The notes: a model not told the origin generated them from the letters alone. A stretch of 64,000 nt of DNA from Nocardia brasiliensis IFM 10847 (GCF_000710915.1 NZ_BAUA01000024.1:1-64000), one strand, 5' to 3'; shown: positions 10,264 to 19,255, numbered from the stretch's first letter. Translations and numbers: made by a program.

Positions 10264-10627
10264 GGTCTTTCCGATCGAACACGAGCCTTCGAGTGGGACA
10301 ACAGCGACGGTGATCGCTTCCTTCCCGCCGGGCTCTCGGCAGGTTTCGAACAAAACCTGTCGACAACGGGCGGACCGGTGTGGCCCTTGCTCTCTGGCTT
10401 CCTCAATCCCGCAGGTCCCGGTGGGGGCTGCGCGCTAAGCCGAAGACCTTGTCGATCTTCCTATCGAAGGTACCACGAAGTGGAGGCTTATCCTCCACTT
10501 GATTTATGTGGCGTGCGAGACACTGGCACGACACACCGGAGGGTGACTCGGCACAAGCCGTGACGAGGGGCACACTGGGGCTCGGCGGAGAGTTCGCCGT
10601 GAGTCGTAGGAGAGTGGGGTAGTCAGC
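10264..10627. other. Intergenic region upstream of sepIVA
   Basis: 364 bp between divergently oriented GtrA and sepIVA genes. It holds a perfect 23-bp palindrome (listed separately) and a purine-rich lead GTAGGAGAGTGGGG just before sepIVA. I see no convincing coding frame and no tRNA. Confidence 0.5.
10478..10500. repeat. Perfect 23-bp palindrome, operator-like
   Basis: AAGTGGAGG-CTTAT-CCTCCACTT: 9-bp perfect arms with a 5-nt centre. The element sits about 130 bp before sepIVA and 215 bp from the GtrA start. It could be a dimeric-repressor operator or a hairpin; no repressor gene is adjacent. Confidence 0.6.
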
Positions 10628-11374
10628 ATGTACCGCGTATTCGAAGCACTCGACGAGCTGGTCGCCATCGTCGAGGAGGCGCGTGGCATCCCGCCGACCC
10701 GCAGCTGCATCGTGCCGCGCGGCGACGTGCTCGAACTGCTCGACGACGTGCGCGACGCGTTGCCGGGCGAGCTGGACGACGCCCAGGATGTGCTCGACAT
10801 CCGAGACAAGATCGTGTCCGACGCGCGCTCGGCCGCCGAAGTGACGGTGACCAGCGCCAACGAGCAGGCCGCGCACACCATCGGCTCGGCCCGGGAAGAA
10901 GCCGACCGCATCCTCGCCGACGCGAAGGCGCACGCCGACCGCATGGTGGCCGAGGCCAGTGCGCACGCCGATCATCTGGTCAACACCGCGCAGGCCGAGG
11001 CCGATCGCGTGATCGCCGACGGCAACGCCGAATTCGAGGCCGTCACCAACCGGGCCCGGGTGGAGTCCGAGCGAATGATCGAGGCGGGCAAGGCTTCCTA
11101 CGATCGCTCGGTGGCCGACGGCGAAGCCGAGCGGGACCGGCTCGTCTCGCAGACCGAGGTGGTGCGGGCCGCGCACGCCGAATCCGCGCGGGTGATCGAC
11201 GCGGCGCATGCCGACGCCGACGCGATGCGCGAGGAATGCGACCACTACGTCGACTCGAAACTCGCCGACTTCGAGGAAACCCTCTCCAATACTCTGCGCA
11301 CGGTCGGTCGCGGCCGCCATCAGCTGCGCTCCGGCGCGGGCGCCCCCGACTACGCGGGGGAGTATCGCCGCTAG
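10628..11374 (+). CDS. sepIVA: DivIVA-domain septation protein SepIVA
   Basis: 248 residues. The short N-terminal domain (about 1-55) is followed by a long, nearly uninterrupted Ala/Glu/Asp-rich coiled coil (about 65-235) with repeating units such as AHADRMVAEASAHADHL. Length, sequence type and position directly upstream of the DUF177-rpmF-rnc-mutM block match mycobacterial Rv2927c/SepIVA, a DivIVA-like factor needed for septum formation and polar growth. ATG 10628 has a purine-rich GTAGGAGAGTGGGG lead. The protein is cytoplasmic and probably membrane- and divisome-associated. Confidence 0.85.
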   Translation: MYRVFEALDELVAIVEEARGIPPTRSCIVPRGDVLELLDDVRDALPGELDDAQDVLDIRDKIVSDARSAAEVTVTSANEQAAHTIGSAREEADRILADAKAHADRMVAEASAHADHLVNTAQAEADRVIADGNAEFEAVTNRARVESERMIEAGKASYDRSVADGEAERDRLVSQTEVVRAAHAESARVIDAAHADADAMREECDHYVDSKLADFEETLSNTLRTVGRGRHQLRSGAGAPDYAGEYRR

Positions 11375-11420
11375 CGCAGGCAGTGCCGGAGACGAACTTC
11401 TGCCGCGCACGTCTTGTTGC

Positions 11421-11456
11421 CCCGCGCGCATGTCGTTCGAACGACACGCGCGCGGG
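11421..11456. repeat. 36-bp near-perfect palindrome downstream of sepIVA
   Basis: Two 18-nt arms, CCCGCGCGCATGTCGTTC and GAACGACACGCGCGCGGG, meet with no loop and one A-C mismatch. It lies 47 bp after the sepIVA stop and 109 bp before the next gene. It may act as a terminator or as a binding site; there is no U-tract. Confidence 0.55.
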
Positions 11457-11564
11457 ATGCGGAAGAGTGCGCGCGGCAGTCGACCCGCGCCGATTTGGGC
11501 GGACGCCACTGCTTGCGTATCGTGGAGTGGTTGCTCATTCCCCCGATTGTGAAGTGAGTTCGTG

Positions 11565-12233
11565 ATGCCCGCCGGTTCCGGTTCTGCCTCGCGTCCGCGC
11601 TCGGCCTCGCGCCGGGAGCCGGACGCGGCTTTCGTGCTGGACGTGCGCAGCCTCGGCCGCCGGCCGGGGACCATGCGTGAACTGCAGCGCACCTTCGATA
11701 CCACGGCGCGGATCGGCCTCGACCTGATCGGCGTCCCGGTGGGCGCGCAGGTGGAGCTCGATCTGCAGTTGCAGGCGGTGTCCGAAGGTGTGCTGGTGAC
11801 CGGAACGGTGCGCGCGCCCATCGAGGGTGAGTGCTCGCGCTGCCTCGAACCGTTCACCGATCACATCGATCTGCACCTCACCGAGCTGTTCGCCTACCCG
11901 GACAGCACCACCGAGCAGACCACCGACGACGACGAGGTCTATCGCATGGTGGACGACACCATCGACCTCGAACCGGTGATCATCGACGCGATCGGGCTGG
12001 AACTGCCGCTGCAGCCGCTGTGCACCCCGGACTGCGCCGGACTGTGCGCGGAATGCGGCGTACGGATGGCGATTGCGGGTTCTGCGCACTCGCATGAGAT
12101 ACTTGACCCTCGCTGGGCCGGGCTGGCGAAGTTCGCCCCCGAATCGCCCGGTAACGGCAGCCCCGAACCGGGTGCGGCCACAGCAACAGACCACTCAGCC
12201 GATATGGCAAGCAATAGGACAGAGGAGAAGTAG
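11565..12233 (+). CDS. yceD: DUF177 (YceD-like) protein, 23S rRNA accumulation factor family
   Basis: 222 residues. The conserved core [19 protein letters not shown] leads into a beta-rich region with a first CSRC pair and a later [13 protein letters not shown] cluster. These four-plus cysteines suggest a zinc site and are typical of the DUF177/YceD family, linked to 23S rRNA and ribosome assembly and nearly always placed before rpmF. The C-terminus beyond the Cys cluster is low in complexity. GTG 11562 is directly adjacent to ATG 11565; either could be used. Confidence 0.88.
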   Translation: MPAGSGSASRPRSASRREPDAAFVLDVRSLGRRPGTMRELQRTFDTTARIGLDLIGVPVGAQVELDLQLQAVSEGVLVTGTVRAPIEGECSRCLEPFTDHIDLHLTELFAYPDSTTEQTTDDDEVYRMVDDTIDLEPVIIDAIGLELPLQPLCTPDCAGLCAECGVRMAIAGSAHSHEILDPRWAGLAKFAPESPGNGSPEPGAATATDHSADMASNRTEEK

Positions 12234-12235
12234 TC

Positions 12236-12418
12236 GTGGCCGTTCCCAAGCGCCGGATGTCCCGTTCCAACACCAGGTCGCGGCGCAGCCAGTGGAAGGC
12301 CACCGCGCCGACCCTGATCACCTGCCCCAACCGCGCCTGCGGTGAGAAGACCCTGCCGCACATCGCGTGCCCGTCCTGCGGCACCTACAAGGGTCGCCAG
12401 GTCACCGCTGCTGTCTGA
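12236..12418 (+). CDS. rpmF: 50S ribosomal protein L32
   Basis: 60 residues starting [20 protein letters not shown], the canonical bL32 N-terminus. CPNRACG and CPSCG supply four cysteines, so this is the zinc-binding (C+) form. GTG start at 12236, two bases after the DUF177 stop, with AGAGGAGAAG just upstream. It is co-transcribed with its neighbours. Confidence 0.96.
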   Translation: MAVPKRRMSRSNTRSRRSQWKATAPTLITCPNRACGEKTLPHIACPSCGTYKGRQVTAAV

Positions 12419-12440
12419 CAGTTCGACCTGTCGTATCGAC

Positions 12441-13154
12441 GTGACTGATGAACCAGACTCGTCCGGTGCACACGCGAGCCTGCTCGCGGCGCTCGGCGTC
12501 GAGGTGCAGCCGGAGTTGCTGCGCCTGGCGCTGACGCACCGGTCCTACGCATACGAGAACGGCGGGCTGCCGACCAACGAGCGCCTGGAGTTCCTCGGGG
12601 ATTCCGTCCTCGGACTGAGCATCACCGAGCGGCTGTATCACGAGCACCCGGACAAGTCCGAGGGTGAGCTGGCGAAGCTGCGCGCGAGCGTGGTGAACAT
12701 GCACGCGCTCGCCGAGGTGGCCCGTCAGCTCGGCGCGGGCGGTCTCGGCGCGCACCTGCTGCTCGGCAAGGGCGAAGAGCTCACCGGCGGCCGGGACAAG
12801 CCGAGCATCCTCGCCGACGGGATGGAGTCGCTGCTCGGTGCGGTGCACCTGGAGCACGGCATCGACGTCGCGCGCGCGGTGGTGTTGCGGCTGTTCGCCG
12901 ATCTGCTCGAGCGCGGCCCCCGGATGGGCGCCGGGCTCGACTGGAAGACGAGCCTGCAGGAGCTCACCGCGGAGCGCGGCCTCGGCGTGCCCAGCTACGA
13001 GATCACCTCGACCGGTCCCGATCACGACAAGGAATTCACCGCGACCACGATGATCGGCGGCCAGGCCTACGGCCAGGGCGTCGGCCGATCGAAGAAGGAA
13101 GCCGAGCAGAAGGCCGCGGGCACCGCCTACCAGGCGCTGACCGCCGAAGCCTGA
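12441..13154 (+). CDS. rnc: Ribonuclease III
   Basis: 237 residues. The RNase III signature [13 protein letters not shown] is near residue 43 with the acidic catalytic residues; the second acidic motif is [15 protein letters not shown] double-stranded RNA-binding domain follows (about 160-235: [14 protein letters not shown], ending [16 protein letters not shown]). It cleaves structured rRNA and mRNA precursors. The frame is open further upstream, but that part overlaps rpmF; GTG 12441 gives a family-like N-terminus. It is 2 bp before mutM. Confidence 0.95.
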   Translation: MTDEPDSSGAHASLLAALGVEVQPELLRLALTHRSYAYENGGLPTNERLEFLGDSVLGLSITERLYHEHPDKSEGELAKLRASVVNMHALAEVARQLGAGGLGAHLLLGKGEELTGGRDKPSILADGMESLLGAVHLEHGIDVARAVVLRLFADLLERGPRMGAGLDWKTSLQELTAERGLGVPSYEITSTGPDHDKEFTATTMIGGQAYGQGVGRSKKEAEQKAAGTAYQALTAEA

Positions 13155-13156
13155 CC

Positions 13157-14017
13157 GTGCCCGAACTTCCCGAGGTCGAGGTCGTCCGGCGCGGAATCGC
13201 CGAACACGTGGTCGGCCGGGTCATCGACTCGGTCGCGATCACCCATCCCCGCTCGGTGCGCCGTCATCTCGAAGGCGCTGCCGATCTCGTCGCACGGCTG
13301 GCCGGACTGAAGGTCCAGTCCGCCGAGCGGCGGGGCAAATTCCTCTGGCTCACCTTCGACGAGCCGGACACGTCCCTGGTCGTGCACCTGGGGATGAGCG
13401 GGCAGATGCTGGTGCAGCCCGCCGACGCGCCGCTGGAGAAGCACGCGCACATTCGGGCCACCTTGCACGACGGCACCCAATTGCGTTTCGTCGATCAGCG
13501 CACCTTCGGCGGTTGGGCGCTCGCACCGCTGGTCGAGGTGGACGGCACCCTGGTGCCGGAACCGGTCGCGCACATCGCCCGCGACCCGCTGGATCCGCGC
13601 TTCGACGCCGAGTCCGTGGTGCGCGCGATCCGTGCCAAACAGACCGAGATCAAACGCGTGCTGCTCGATCAGAGCGTGATCTCCGGTATCGGCAACATCT
13701 ACGCCGACGAATCCCTGTGGCGCGCAAAGCTGCACGGCACGCGCCTGGCCTCCGGCCTGTCCCGCCCCGTGCTGCGCGGCCTGCTCGCCGATGTCGGCGC
13801 GGTGATGGGGGAGGCGCTCGCCGCGGGCGGCACCTCGTTCGACGCGCTGTATGTGAACGTCAACGGCCAGTCCGGCTATTTCGAGCGTTCCCTCGCCGTG
13901 TACGGCCGCGAGGACGAGCCGTGCCGCCGCTGCGGGGCCGCGATCCAGCGGGAGAAGTTCATGAATCGTTCCTCCTATTCTTGCCCGCGGTGCCAGGCGA
14001 AGCCTCGCCCTCGTTAG
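13157..14017 (+). CDS. mutM: Formamidopyrimidine-DNA glycosylase (Fpg/MutM)
   Basis: 286 residues. The N-terminal [13 protein letters not shown] supplies the catalytic proline and glutamate (after Met removal). The helix-two-turn-helix region includes [19 protein letters not shown], and a C-terminal zinc finger is formed by CRRCG and CPRCQ. It removes 8-oxoguanine and formamidopyrimidines and nicks abasic sites. GTG start at 13157, two bases after rnc, so rnc and mutM are likely co-expressed, as in mycobacteria. Confidence 0.96.
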   Translation: MPELPEVEVVRRGIAEHVVGRVIDSVAITHPRSVRRHLEGAADLVARLAGLKVQSAERRGKFLWLTFDEPDTSLVVHLGMSGQMLVQPADAPLEKHAHIRATLHDGTQLRFVDQRTFGGWALAPLVEVDGTLVPEPVAHIARDPLDPRFDAESVVRAIRAKQTEIKRVLLDQSVISGIGNIYADESLWRAKLHGTRLASGLSRPVLRGLLADVGAVMGEALAAGGTSFDALYVNVNGQSGYFERSLAVYGREDEPCRRCGAAIQREKFMNRSSYSCPRCQAKPRPR

Positions 14018-14077
14018 GGAGTCCGAGCTACCTTTCTTGTAGGCGGTCCGGGTGTCGGGGCCGTGGAGGAAGGACAT

Positions 14078-14659
14078 ATGCGCAAGCTCACGTACTACGT
14101 AGCGTCGACCATCGACGGATTCATCGCCACCGATGACGGGTCGGTCGATTTCTTCCCGGTCGGCGGCGACCACGGCCCTGCGATCACCGCGCAGTACCCC
14201 GAGACGCTGCCGACCAAGGTGCGCGAGTCGCTCGGCATCGATAAGCGCAACCGCTATTTCGACACCGTGCTGATGGGTCGCAAGACGCACGATTTCGGTG
14301 TGCGTACGGGTACATCGAGCCCGTATTCGCATCTGAAGCAGTACGTGGTGTCCACGACGCTGCCGGAGGATCCCGATCCGGATGTCGAGTTGATCGCCGC
14401 GGATCCGCTGGCGAAGGTGCGCGAGCTCAAGCGCGAACCCGGACTGGGCATCTGGTTGTGCGGCGGCGGTGAACTCGCCCAGGTGTTGCTGCCGGAGATC
14501 GATCAGATCTTCCTCAAGCTGTATCCGGTACTGCTCGGGCACGGCCGGTCGCTGTTCGGCACCGGCCCACGACTGCCCGACGCGGCCAGGTTCCGGGTGA
14601 TCACCAGCCGTGTCTTCGAGGACGGAGTGGCGTTCATGAAGTACAGCAGGATTCGTTAA
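14078..14659 (+). CDS. Dihydrofolate reductase-like (RibD C-terminal fold) protein
   Basis: 193 residues with the RibD_C/DHFR-like fold: MRKLTYYVASTIDGFIA at the N-terminus, VLMGRKTHDFG in the middle and IWLCGGGELAQVLLPEIDQ for the NADPH-binding turn. Members are NADPH-dependent reductases of mostly unknown substrate. The good ribosome-binding site GAGGAAGG favours ATG 14078 over in-frame ATG 14063. It begins a block of genes not found at this place in mycobacteria, where osmC follows mutM. Confidence 0.85.
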   Translation: MRKLTYYVASTIDGFIATDDGSVDFFPVGGDHGPAITAQYPETLPTKVRESLGIDKRNRYFDTVLMGRKTHDFGVRTGTSSPYSHLKQYVVSTTLPEDPDPDVELIAADPLAKVRELKREPGLGIWLCGGGELAQVLLPEIDQIFLKLYPVLLGHGRSLFGTGPRLPDAARFRVITSRVFEDGVAFMKYSRIR

Positions 14660-14664
14660 CCGCG

Positions 14665-15726
14665 GTGGCGGAAGACGATTCGAGCGCGACCGGCCCGGCG
14701 GCGACGCCGGGCCCGGTCGAGGTGCTGCGCGAAATCGGCTTCTGGCTGGAACGCGCGCGAGCCGAGACCTATCGGGTGAAGGCCTACCGCAAGGCCGCCG
14801 ATATCGTCGCCGGACTGTCGGCGGCCGAACGCGCGGCACACCAGGCAGCGCACAGCTGGCGGGAGATCCCCGGGATCGGCCCGAAAACCGCCGCGGTGAT
14901 CGAGCAGGCGTCGGCCGGCGTGCTGCCGCAGTACCTGATCGATCAGCGCAACGCCGCGAAGCCGATCGGCGCGCCCGGTAAGGCACTGCGCACCCGCCTG
15001 CGCGGCGATCTGCACACCCACTCGGATTGGTCCGACGGCGGCAGCCCGATCGCGGAGATGATGGGCGTCGCCGCCGCGCTCGGGCACGAATACTGTGCGC
15101 TGACCGACCATTCGCCCCGGCTGACCGTGGCGAACGGCTTGTCCGCGAGCCGGTTGCGCAAGCAGTTGGATGTCGTCGCCGAACTGAACGAGCGGATGGC
15201 GCCGTTCCGCATCCTGACCGGCATCGAGGTGGACATCCTCGACGACGGCACGCTGGATCAGCAGGCCGATCTGCTCGCCGAACTCGATATCGTGGTGGCC
15301 AGTGTGCATTCGCATCTGCGCGCGGACAGCGCGACGATGACCAAGCGGATGGTCTACGCGGTCGCCAACCCCAATGTGGACGTGCTCGGGCACTGCACGG
15401 GCAGGCTGGTCACCGGCGGTCGCGGCACCCGGCCGGAGTCGAGCTTCGACGCCGAGGTGGTGTTCGAGGCGTGCCGCAAGTTCGGCACCGCCGTCGAGAT
15501 CAACAGCAGGCCCGAACGACGGGATCCCCCTTCGCGTTTGATGCGCTTGGCCCTCGAGATGGAGTGCCTGTTCGCCATCGACACCGACGCGCACGCGCCC
15601 GGTCAGCTGGATTGGCAGGGCTACGGCTGCGAACGCGCGGTGGCCAATGATGTTCCGGCCGAACGCGTGATCAACACTTGGCCGCTGGCCGAGCTGCTGG
15701 CCTGGACGGAGACCGCCGAAGCGTGA
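14665..15726 (+). CDS. PHP-domain phosphoesterase with N-terminal helix-hairpin-helix, PolX-like without polymerase
   Basis: 353 residues. The N-terminal 100 residues resemble the DNA polymerase beta 8-kDa/HhH region (KAYRKAADIVAGL, then IPGIGPKTAAVIEQA). From about residue 113 a PHP domain begins with GDLHTHSDWSDG and continues with LTDHSP, GIEVDIL, VASVHSH and a DTDAHAPGQLDW end motif: the metal-binding His/Asp set. In bacterial PolX these flank a polymerase palm, which is absent here. A DNA-repair phosphoesterase or histidinol-phosphatase-like role is possible. GTG start, 5 bp after the previous gene. Confidence 0.85.
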   Translation: MAEDDSSATGPAATPGPVEVLREIGFWLERARAETYRVKAYRKAADIVAGLSAAERAAHQAAHSWREIPGIGPKTAAVIEQASAGVLPQYLIDQRNAAKPIGAPGKALRTRLRGDLHTHSDWSDGGSPIAEMMGVAAALGHEYCALTDHSPRLTVANGLSASRLRKQLDVVAELNERMAPFRILTGIEVDILDDGTLDQQADLLAELDIVVASVHSHLRADSATMTKRMVYAVANPNVDVLGHCTGRLVTGGRGTRPESSFDAEVVFEACRKFGTAVEINSRPERRDPPSRLMRLALEMECLFAIDTDAHAPGQLDWQGYGCERAVANDVPAERVINTWPLAELLAWTETAEA

Positions 15727-15815
15727 CGGCCGCCGGATCAGCTGTTGCCGCGTCACATTTGCGGCGGCTGTCTCGTCCATCTGTTGTACGAGGACATCGA
15801 GGAAAGGACGTCACC

Positions 15816-16256
15816 GTGGCACGGATGAAGCTCGCAGAGGTCGCCCCCGAGTACTACAAGGCGTGGTTCGAGGCGGAGAAGGCGATTCGGCGCGGTCCGC
15901 TGAATCCGGTGGTGCGCGAGCTGGTGAAGATTCGCGCGTCCCAGATCAACGGCTGCGTGTACTGCATCGACCTGCACACCACCGACGCGCGCCTGGCGGG
16001 GGAGACCGAGAAGCGGATCTACCAGCTCGATGCCTGGCGCGAGTCCGCGCTCTACGACGAGGCCGAGCGGGCCGCCCTCGCCTACGCGGAGGCGGTCACG
16101 AAACTCGGCGAACACGGTGTGAGCGACGAGATCTGGGCCGAGGTCGAGAAGCATTTCGACGAGGGCGCGCGGGCCGGACTGGTCGCGGTCACCGCGATGA
16201 TCAACCTGTGGAACCGGATCGGGGTCCCGCTGCGGATGCAGCCCGAGGTCGGCTGA
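15816..16256 (+). CDS. Carboxymuconolactone decarboxylase / AhpD-fold protein
   Basis: 146 residues. The AhpD core motif INGCVYCIDLHTTDARLAG carries CxxC followed by His, the redox-active arrangement of alkylhydroperoxidase-like proteins. The family ranges from peroxidase partners to true decarboxylases; the CxxC-His set favours a thiol peroxidase-type role. GTG 15816 is preceded by GAGGAAAGGACG. A bidirectional hairpin follows. Confidence 0.88.
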   Translation: MARMKLAEVAPEYYKAWFEAEKAIRRGPLNPVVRELVKIRASQINGCVYCIDLHTTDARLAGETEKRIYQLDAWRESALYDEAERAALAYAEAVTKLGEHGVSDEIWAEVEKHFDEGARAGLVAVTAMINLWNRIGVPLRMQPEVG

Positions 16257-16262
16257 GGCACC

Positions 16263-16293
16263 GCGCGTGGGCACCGTGCCGGTGCTCACGCGC
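16263..16293. terminator. Hairpin between convergent genes
   Basis: GCGCGTGGGCACC (16263-16275) pairs with GGTGCTCACGCGC (16281-16293) with one mismatch and a 5-nt loop. It fills the whole gap between two convergent stops. No U-tract. Confidence 0.5.
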
Positions 16294-16297
16294 GCTC

Positions 16298-16585
16298 TCA
16301 CTCCTTCGGCGGCAGGAACGGCCGGGAGAAGTAGTCCTCGACCGGTAGCGGGCCGGTGTAGCGGCGGCACGGGCACCGCACCCACTCCCACACCGAAGGC
16401 GCGACGGAGCGGCGTAGCTCGGTGTGGCATTCACCGTTCGGATCGTGCACGGAGAGGTCGTGGCCGCAGCCGCACTGCGCGGCGCTTTTCGTCTTGCCGA
16501 ACGCCGCGCGGTGGCCGTAGCGCCCGATCGCCCAGCCGACGCCGGCGATCCCGGCGCCGACGGCCAGGGTGATGGGATCGAACAT
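16298..16585 (-). CDS. Small hypothetical protein with N-terminal membrane segment and Cys/His cluster
   Basis: 95 residues: a glycine-rich hydrophobic stretch (ITLAVGAGIAGVGWAIG) followed by CGCGHDLSVHDPNGECH and a later CPC pair. The Cys/His spacing suggests metal binding, facing the cytoplasm if the N-terminus is a membrane anchor. I know no named family. Start ATG 16585; a GTG two codons upstream is also possible. It is divergent from the AlkZ-like gene with about 75 bp between. Confidence 0.65.
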   Translation of the reverse strand: MFDPITLAVGAGIAGVGWAIGRYGHRAAFGKTKSAAQCGCGHDLSVHDPNGECHTELRRSVAPSVWEWVRCPCRRYTGPLPVEDYFSRPFLPPKE

Positions 16586-16659
16586 GAACACATTGTACGT
16601 ATACGTATGCCCGGCGGAATCGGCCCGATGTGTCGGTGCCATCGGCGAAGATGGCAGGC

Positions 16660-17748
16660 ATGACGGAACTATCGCTGCGTGAGCTGAACCGAACCCTGCT
16701 GGTGCGTCAGATGCTGGCACAGCGGGTCGCGATGACACCGTTGGAGCTCGTCCGGCATCTGGTCGCGGTCCAAGGGCAGGAACCCAATTGGCCCTATGTG
16801 GGCCTGTGGTCCCGGCTCGCCGATTTCCGGCACGACGATCTGGCCGCCTTACTGCGAGAACGAAAACTGGTGCGGTCCACCATGATCCGCCGCACCGTGC
16901 ACCTGGCCGACGCGGACGACTTCCGCTGGCTGCGCCCCACGGTGCGTCCGATCGTGCACGCCGCATTGCAGGCGCCGTACTACCGCGACGAGATCGAGGG
17001 CATCGATCTCGCCGAACTCGCCGTCGCGGGAAGGGAATTGTTGTCCGGTCAGATCCTGTCGCGCACCGAGCTGGGCCGCTTGCTCGCCGAACGCTTCCCG
17101 GATCGGCACGCGCGCAGGCTCGCTGAAGCGGCGGAACTGCTGGTGCCGATGGCGCACAGCCCGGTGACCGGTGCCTGGGGCAAATGGCGCAACCGGTCGG
17201 TGACGGTCGCCCTCGCCGACGAATGGATCGGTGTGCCGATGGAGACCGAGCCGCACGCGCAGACCTTGATCCTGCGGTACCTGGCGGCGTTCGGTCCCGC
17301 CACGGTGGCCGATATGCAGGCGTGGGCGGGGGTGACCAAGCTCGCCGAGGTGGTGGACGAGATGCGTTCGAGCCTGCGCGTTTTCACCGACGACCAGCAC
17401 CGCGTGCTGTTCGACCTGCCCGACGCGCCGCTGGCCGATCCGGGCTTGCCGATGCCGGTGCGCTTCCTGCCCGCTTTCGACAACGCGTTGCTCGGGCACA
17501 AGGACCGCCGCCGGATCATCAGCGAGGAGGATCGGCAGCGGATCGCCAAGGAGGCCTCCCTCGGGGTGCCGATGTATCTGGTCGATGGTTTCGTGCACGG
17601 CCGATGGGCGTTGGAGGACAGCACCATTCGGGTCACGCCCTGGCACCCGCTGTCCACGGCCGACGAATCCGCCCTGCGCGCCGAGGCCGAGCGCCTGCTC
17701 GGATTCGTCGCCTCCGGTCAGGACGGAAAGATCATCATCGAGGGCTGA
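16660..17748 (+). CDS. Winged-helix HTH_42 protein, AlkZ/YcaQ-like DNA glycosylase candidate
   Basis: 362 residues built from tandem winged-helix domains of the HTH_42 (DUF1006) superfamily. The stretch VAVQGQEPNWPYVGLWSRL contains Q-G-Q near residues 38-40, the position of the catalytic QxQ motif of Streptomyces AlkZ, which unhooks interstrand crosslinks. Other conserved points are STMIRRTVHLA and LPAFDNALLGHKDR. Actinobacterial genomes carry several paralogues with different specificities, so the substrate is not known. ATG 16651 is an alternative start. Confidence 0.75.
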   Translation: MTELSLRELNRTLLVRQMLAQRVAMTPLELVRHLVAVQGQEPNWPYVGLWSRLADFRHDDLAALLRERKLVRSTMIRRTVHLADADDFRWLRPTVRPIVHAALQAPYYRDEIEGIDLAELAVAGRELLSGQILSRTELGRLLAERFPDRHARRLAEAAELLVPMAHSPVTGAWGKWRNRSVTVALADEWIGVPMETEPHAQTLILRYLAAFGPATVADMQAWAGVTKLAEVVDEMRSSLRVFTDDQHRVLFDLPDAPLADPGLPMPVRFLPAFDNALLGHKDRRRIISEEDRQRIAKEASLGVPMYLVDGFVHGRWALEDSTIRVTPWHPLSTADESALRAEAERLLGFVASGQDGKIIIEG

Positions 17749-17774
17749 CCCGAGGGTGCGGGAGCCGGGTGGGA

Positions 17775-18002
17775 CTACTCGGGCAAAGGTGCGCCCTGGT
17801 CGGCGAAGCGCAGGCCGCGCAGGGACAGTTCCTCTTCGAGGATCCGGATCGCCTTCGGGCCGACGCCGTGGATGCGCAGCAGTTCCTTCGCCGTCACCGC
17901 GGTGAGCTGGTCGTAGCGGGTGTACCCGTGCGCGGCCAGCTCGCGGTTGGCGACCTTGCCCATTCGGTGCGGAAACTCTGCCGCCGGTACTGGCTCCGCC
18001 AT
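17775..18002 (-). CDS. Small helix-hairpin-helix DNA-binding protein
   Basis: 75 residues with one helix-hairpin-helix unit, LLRIHGVGPKAIRILEEEL, preceded by a short helical lead (LAAHGYTRYDQLTAV), resembling the C-terminal domain of RNA polymerase alpha. It probably binds DNA non-specifically. ATG 18002 has GGGAGG seven bases upstream. It is convergent with the AlkZ-like gene (26 bp apart) and divergent from the epimerase. Confidence 0.75.
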   Translation of the reverse strand: MAEPVPAAEFPHRMGKVANRELAAHGYTRYDQLTAVTAKELLRIHGVGPKAIRILEEELSLRGLRFADQGAPLPE

Positions 18003-18183
18003 CACGACCTCCCGTGCGTTGTGCAGTCCTCGGACAGGGCGCACGGTAGCAACACCCACCGACACGGTGCCGGGCGATCGAGGGGTGACGAAAGTCTGAC
18101 GGTGCGGCGTGGAACACCCGCCGCGGCGCGTTCACCAGGCACGATCGGTGCATGACACGAATTGCACGGCCGGGAGATCCGGC

Positions 18184-19251
18184 GTGACCGGCATGCGGGT
18201 GTTGTTGACCGGTGCGGCCGGATTCATCGGTTCGCATATACGTCGCGCGCTGGCCGCCGCCGGGCACGAGGTGCTCTCGGTCGACCTGATGATCCCGGCG
18301 GCGCACGGACCGGCCGCCACGGCGCCCGACGGCGTCCGGCAGGTGGACGTCCGGGACGGGGAGGCACTCGACGCGCTGCTGCACGGCGTCGACGTCGTCT
18401 GCCATCAGGCCGCGGTGGTCGGCGCCGGCGTGAGCGCACAGGATGCGCCCGCCTACGCGAGTCACAACGACTTCGGCACGGCGGTCCTGCTGGCGGCGAT
18501 GGATCGGGCCGGGTGCCGCAGGCTGGTGCTCGCGTCGTCGATGGTGGTGTACGGCGAGGGGCACTACCGCGGCGAGCGGTGCGGGCCGGTGCAGGTCGGC
18601 GTCCGCCGCCCGGCGGATCTCGCGGCGGGGATGTTCGAGCATCGCTGTCCGGCGACCGGCGAGGTCCTCGGGTGGGAAACGGTCCGCGAGGACGCGCCGC
18701 TGCGCCCGCGCAGCCTGTACGCGGCAAGCAAACTCGCGCAAGAGAACTACGCCGCCGCGTGGGCGGCGGTGACCGGGTCGACGGTGACCGCGCTGCGTTA
18801 TCACAATGTGTACGGCGACGATATGCCCAGGGACACACCGTATTCCGGGGTCGCCGCGATCTTCCGGTCGTCGCTCGAGGCGGGGCAGTCGCCGCAGGTC
18901 TTCGAGGACGGCCGACAGGCGCGGGATTTCGTGCACGTCACCGATATCGCCGCGGCGAACCTCGCGGCCGTCGAACAGCCGCTGTCCGGTTTCGTCGCGC
19001 TCAATGTCTCTTCCGGCCGCCCGATCACCATCGGCGAAGTGGCGCTGACCTTGGCCGCGGCGCGCGGCGGCCCGGACCCGATGGTGACGGGCCGCTATCG
19101 GGCCGGCGACGTGCGGCATATCGTCGCCGACCCTGAACGGGCCAGGCGCGTCCTGGGTTTCGTGGCGCAGGTGGATCCAGTGGCCGGTCTCACCGAGTTC
19201 GCGTTCGCCCCGCTGCGCGACAGCGCGGGGATGTGCGCACCGACCCTGTGA
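18184..19251 (+). CDS. NAD-dependent sugar epimerase/dehydratase
   Basis: 355 residues, extended short-chain dehydrogenase type. The Rossmann motif GAAGFIGSH is at the N-terminus, the catalytic pair is in LYAASK (YxxxK), and substrate-side motifs ALRYHNVYGDDMPRDTPYSG and ARDFVHVTDIAAANL are typical of nucleotide-sugar epimerases. It may act on UDP- or dTDP-sugars. It starts the uncharacterised cluster running to 26848. GTG 18184 or ATG 18193 could be the start. Its stop is 4 bp from the stop of the convergent sensor kinase. Confidence 0.88.
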   Translation: MTGMRVLLTGAAGFIGSHIRRALAAAGHEVLSVDLMIPAAHGPAATAPDGVRQVDVRDGEALDALLHGVDVVCHQAAVVGAGVSAQDAPAYASHNDFGTAVLLAAMDRAGCRRLVLASSMVVYGEGHYRGERCGPVQVGVRRPADLAAGMFEHRCPATGEVLGWETVREDAPLRPRSLYAASKLAQENYAAAWAAVTGSTVTALRYHNVYGDDMPRDTPYSGVAAIFRSSLEAGQSPQVFEDGRQARDFVHVTDIAAANLAAVEQPLSGFVALNVSSGRPITIGEVALTLAAARGGPDPMVTGRYRAGDVRHIVADPERARRVLGFVAQVDPVAGLTEFAFAPLRDSAGMCAPTL

Positions 19252-19255
19252 GCGG

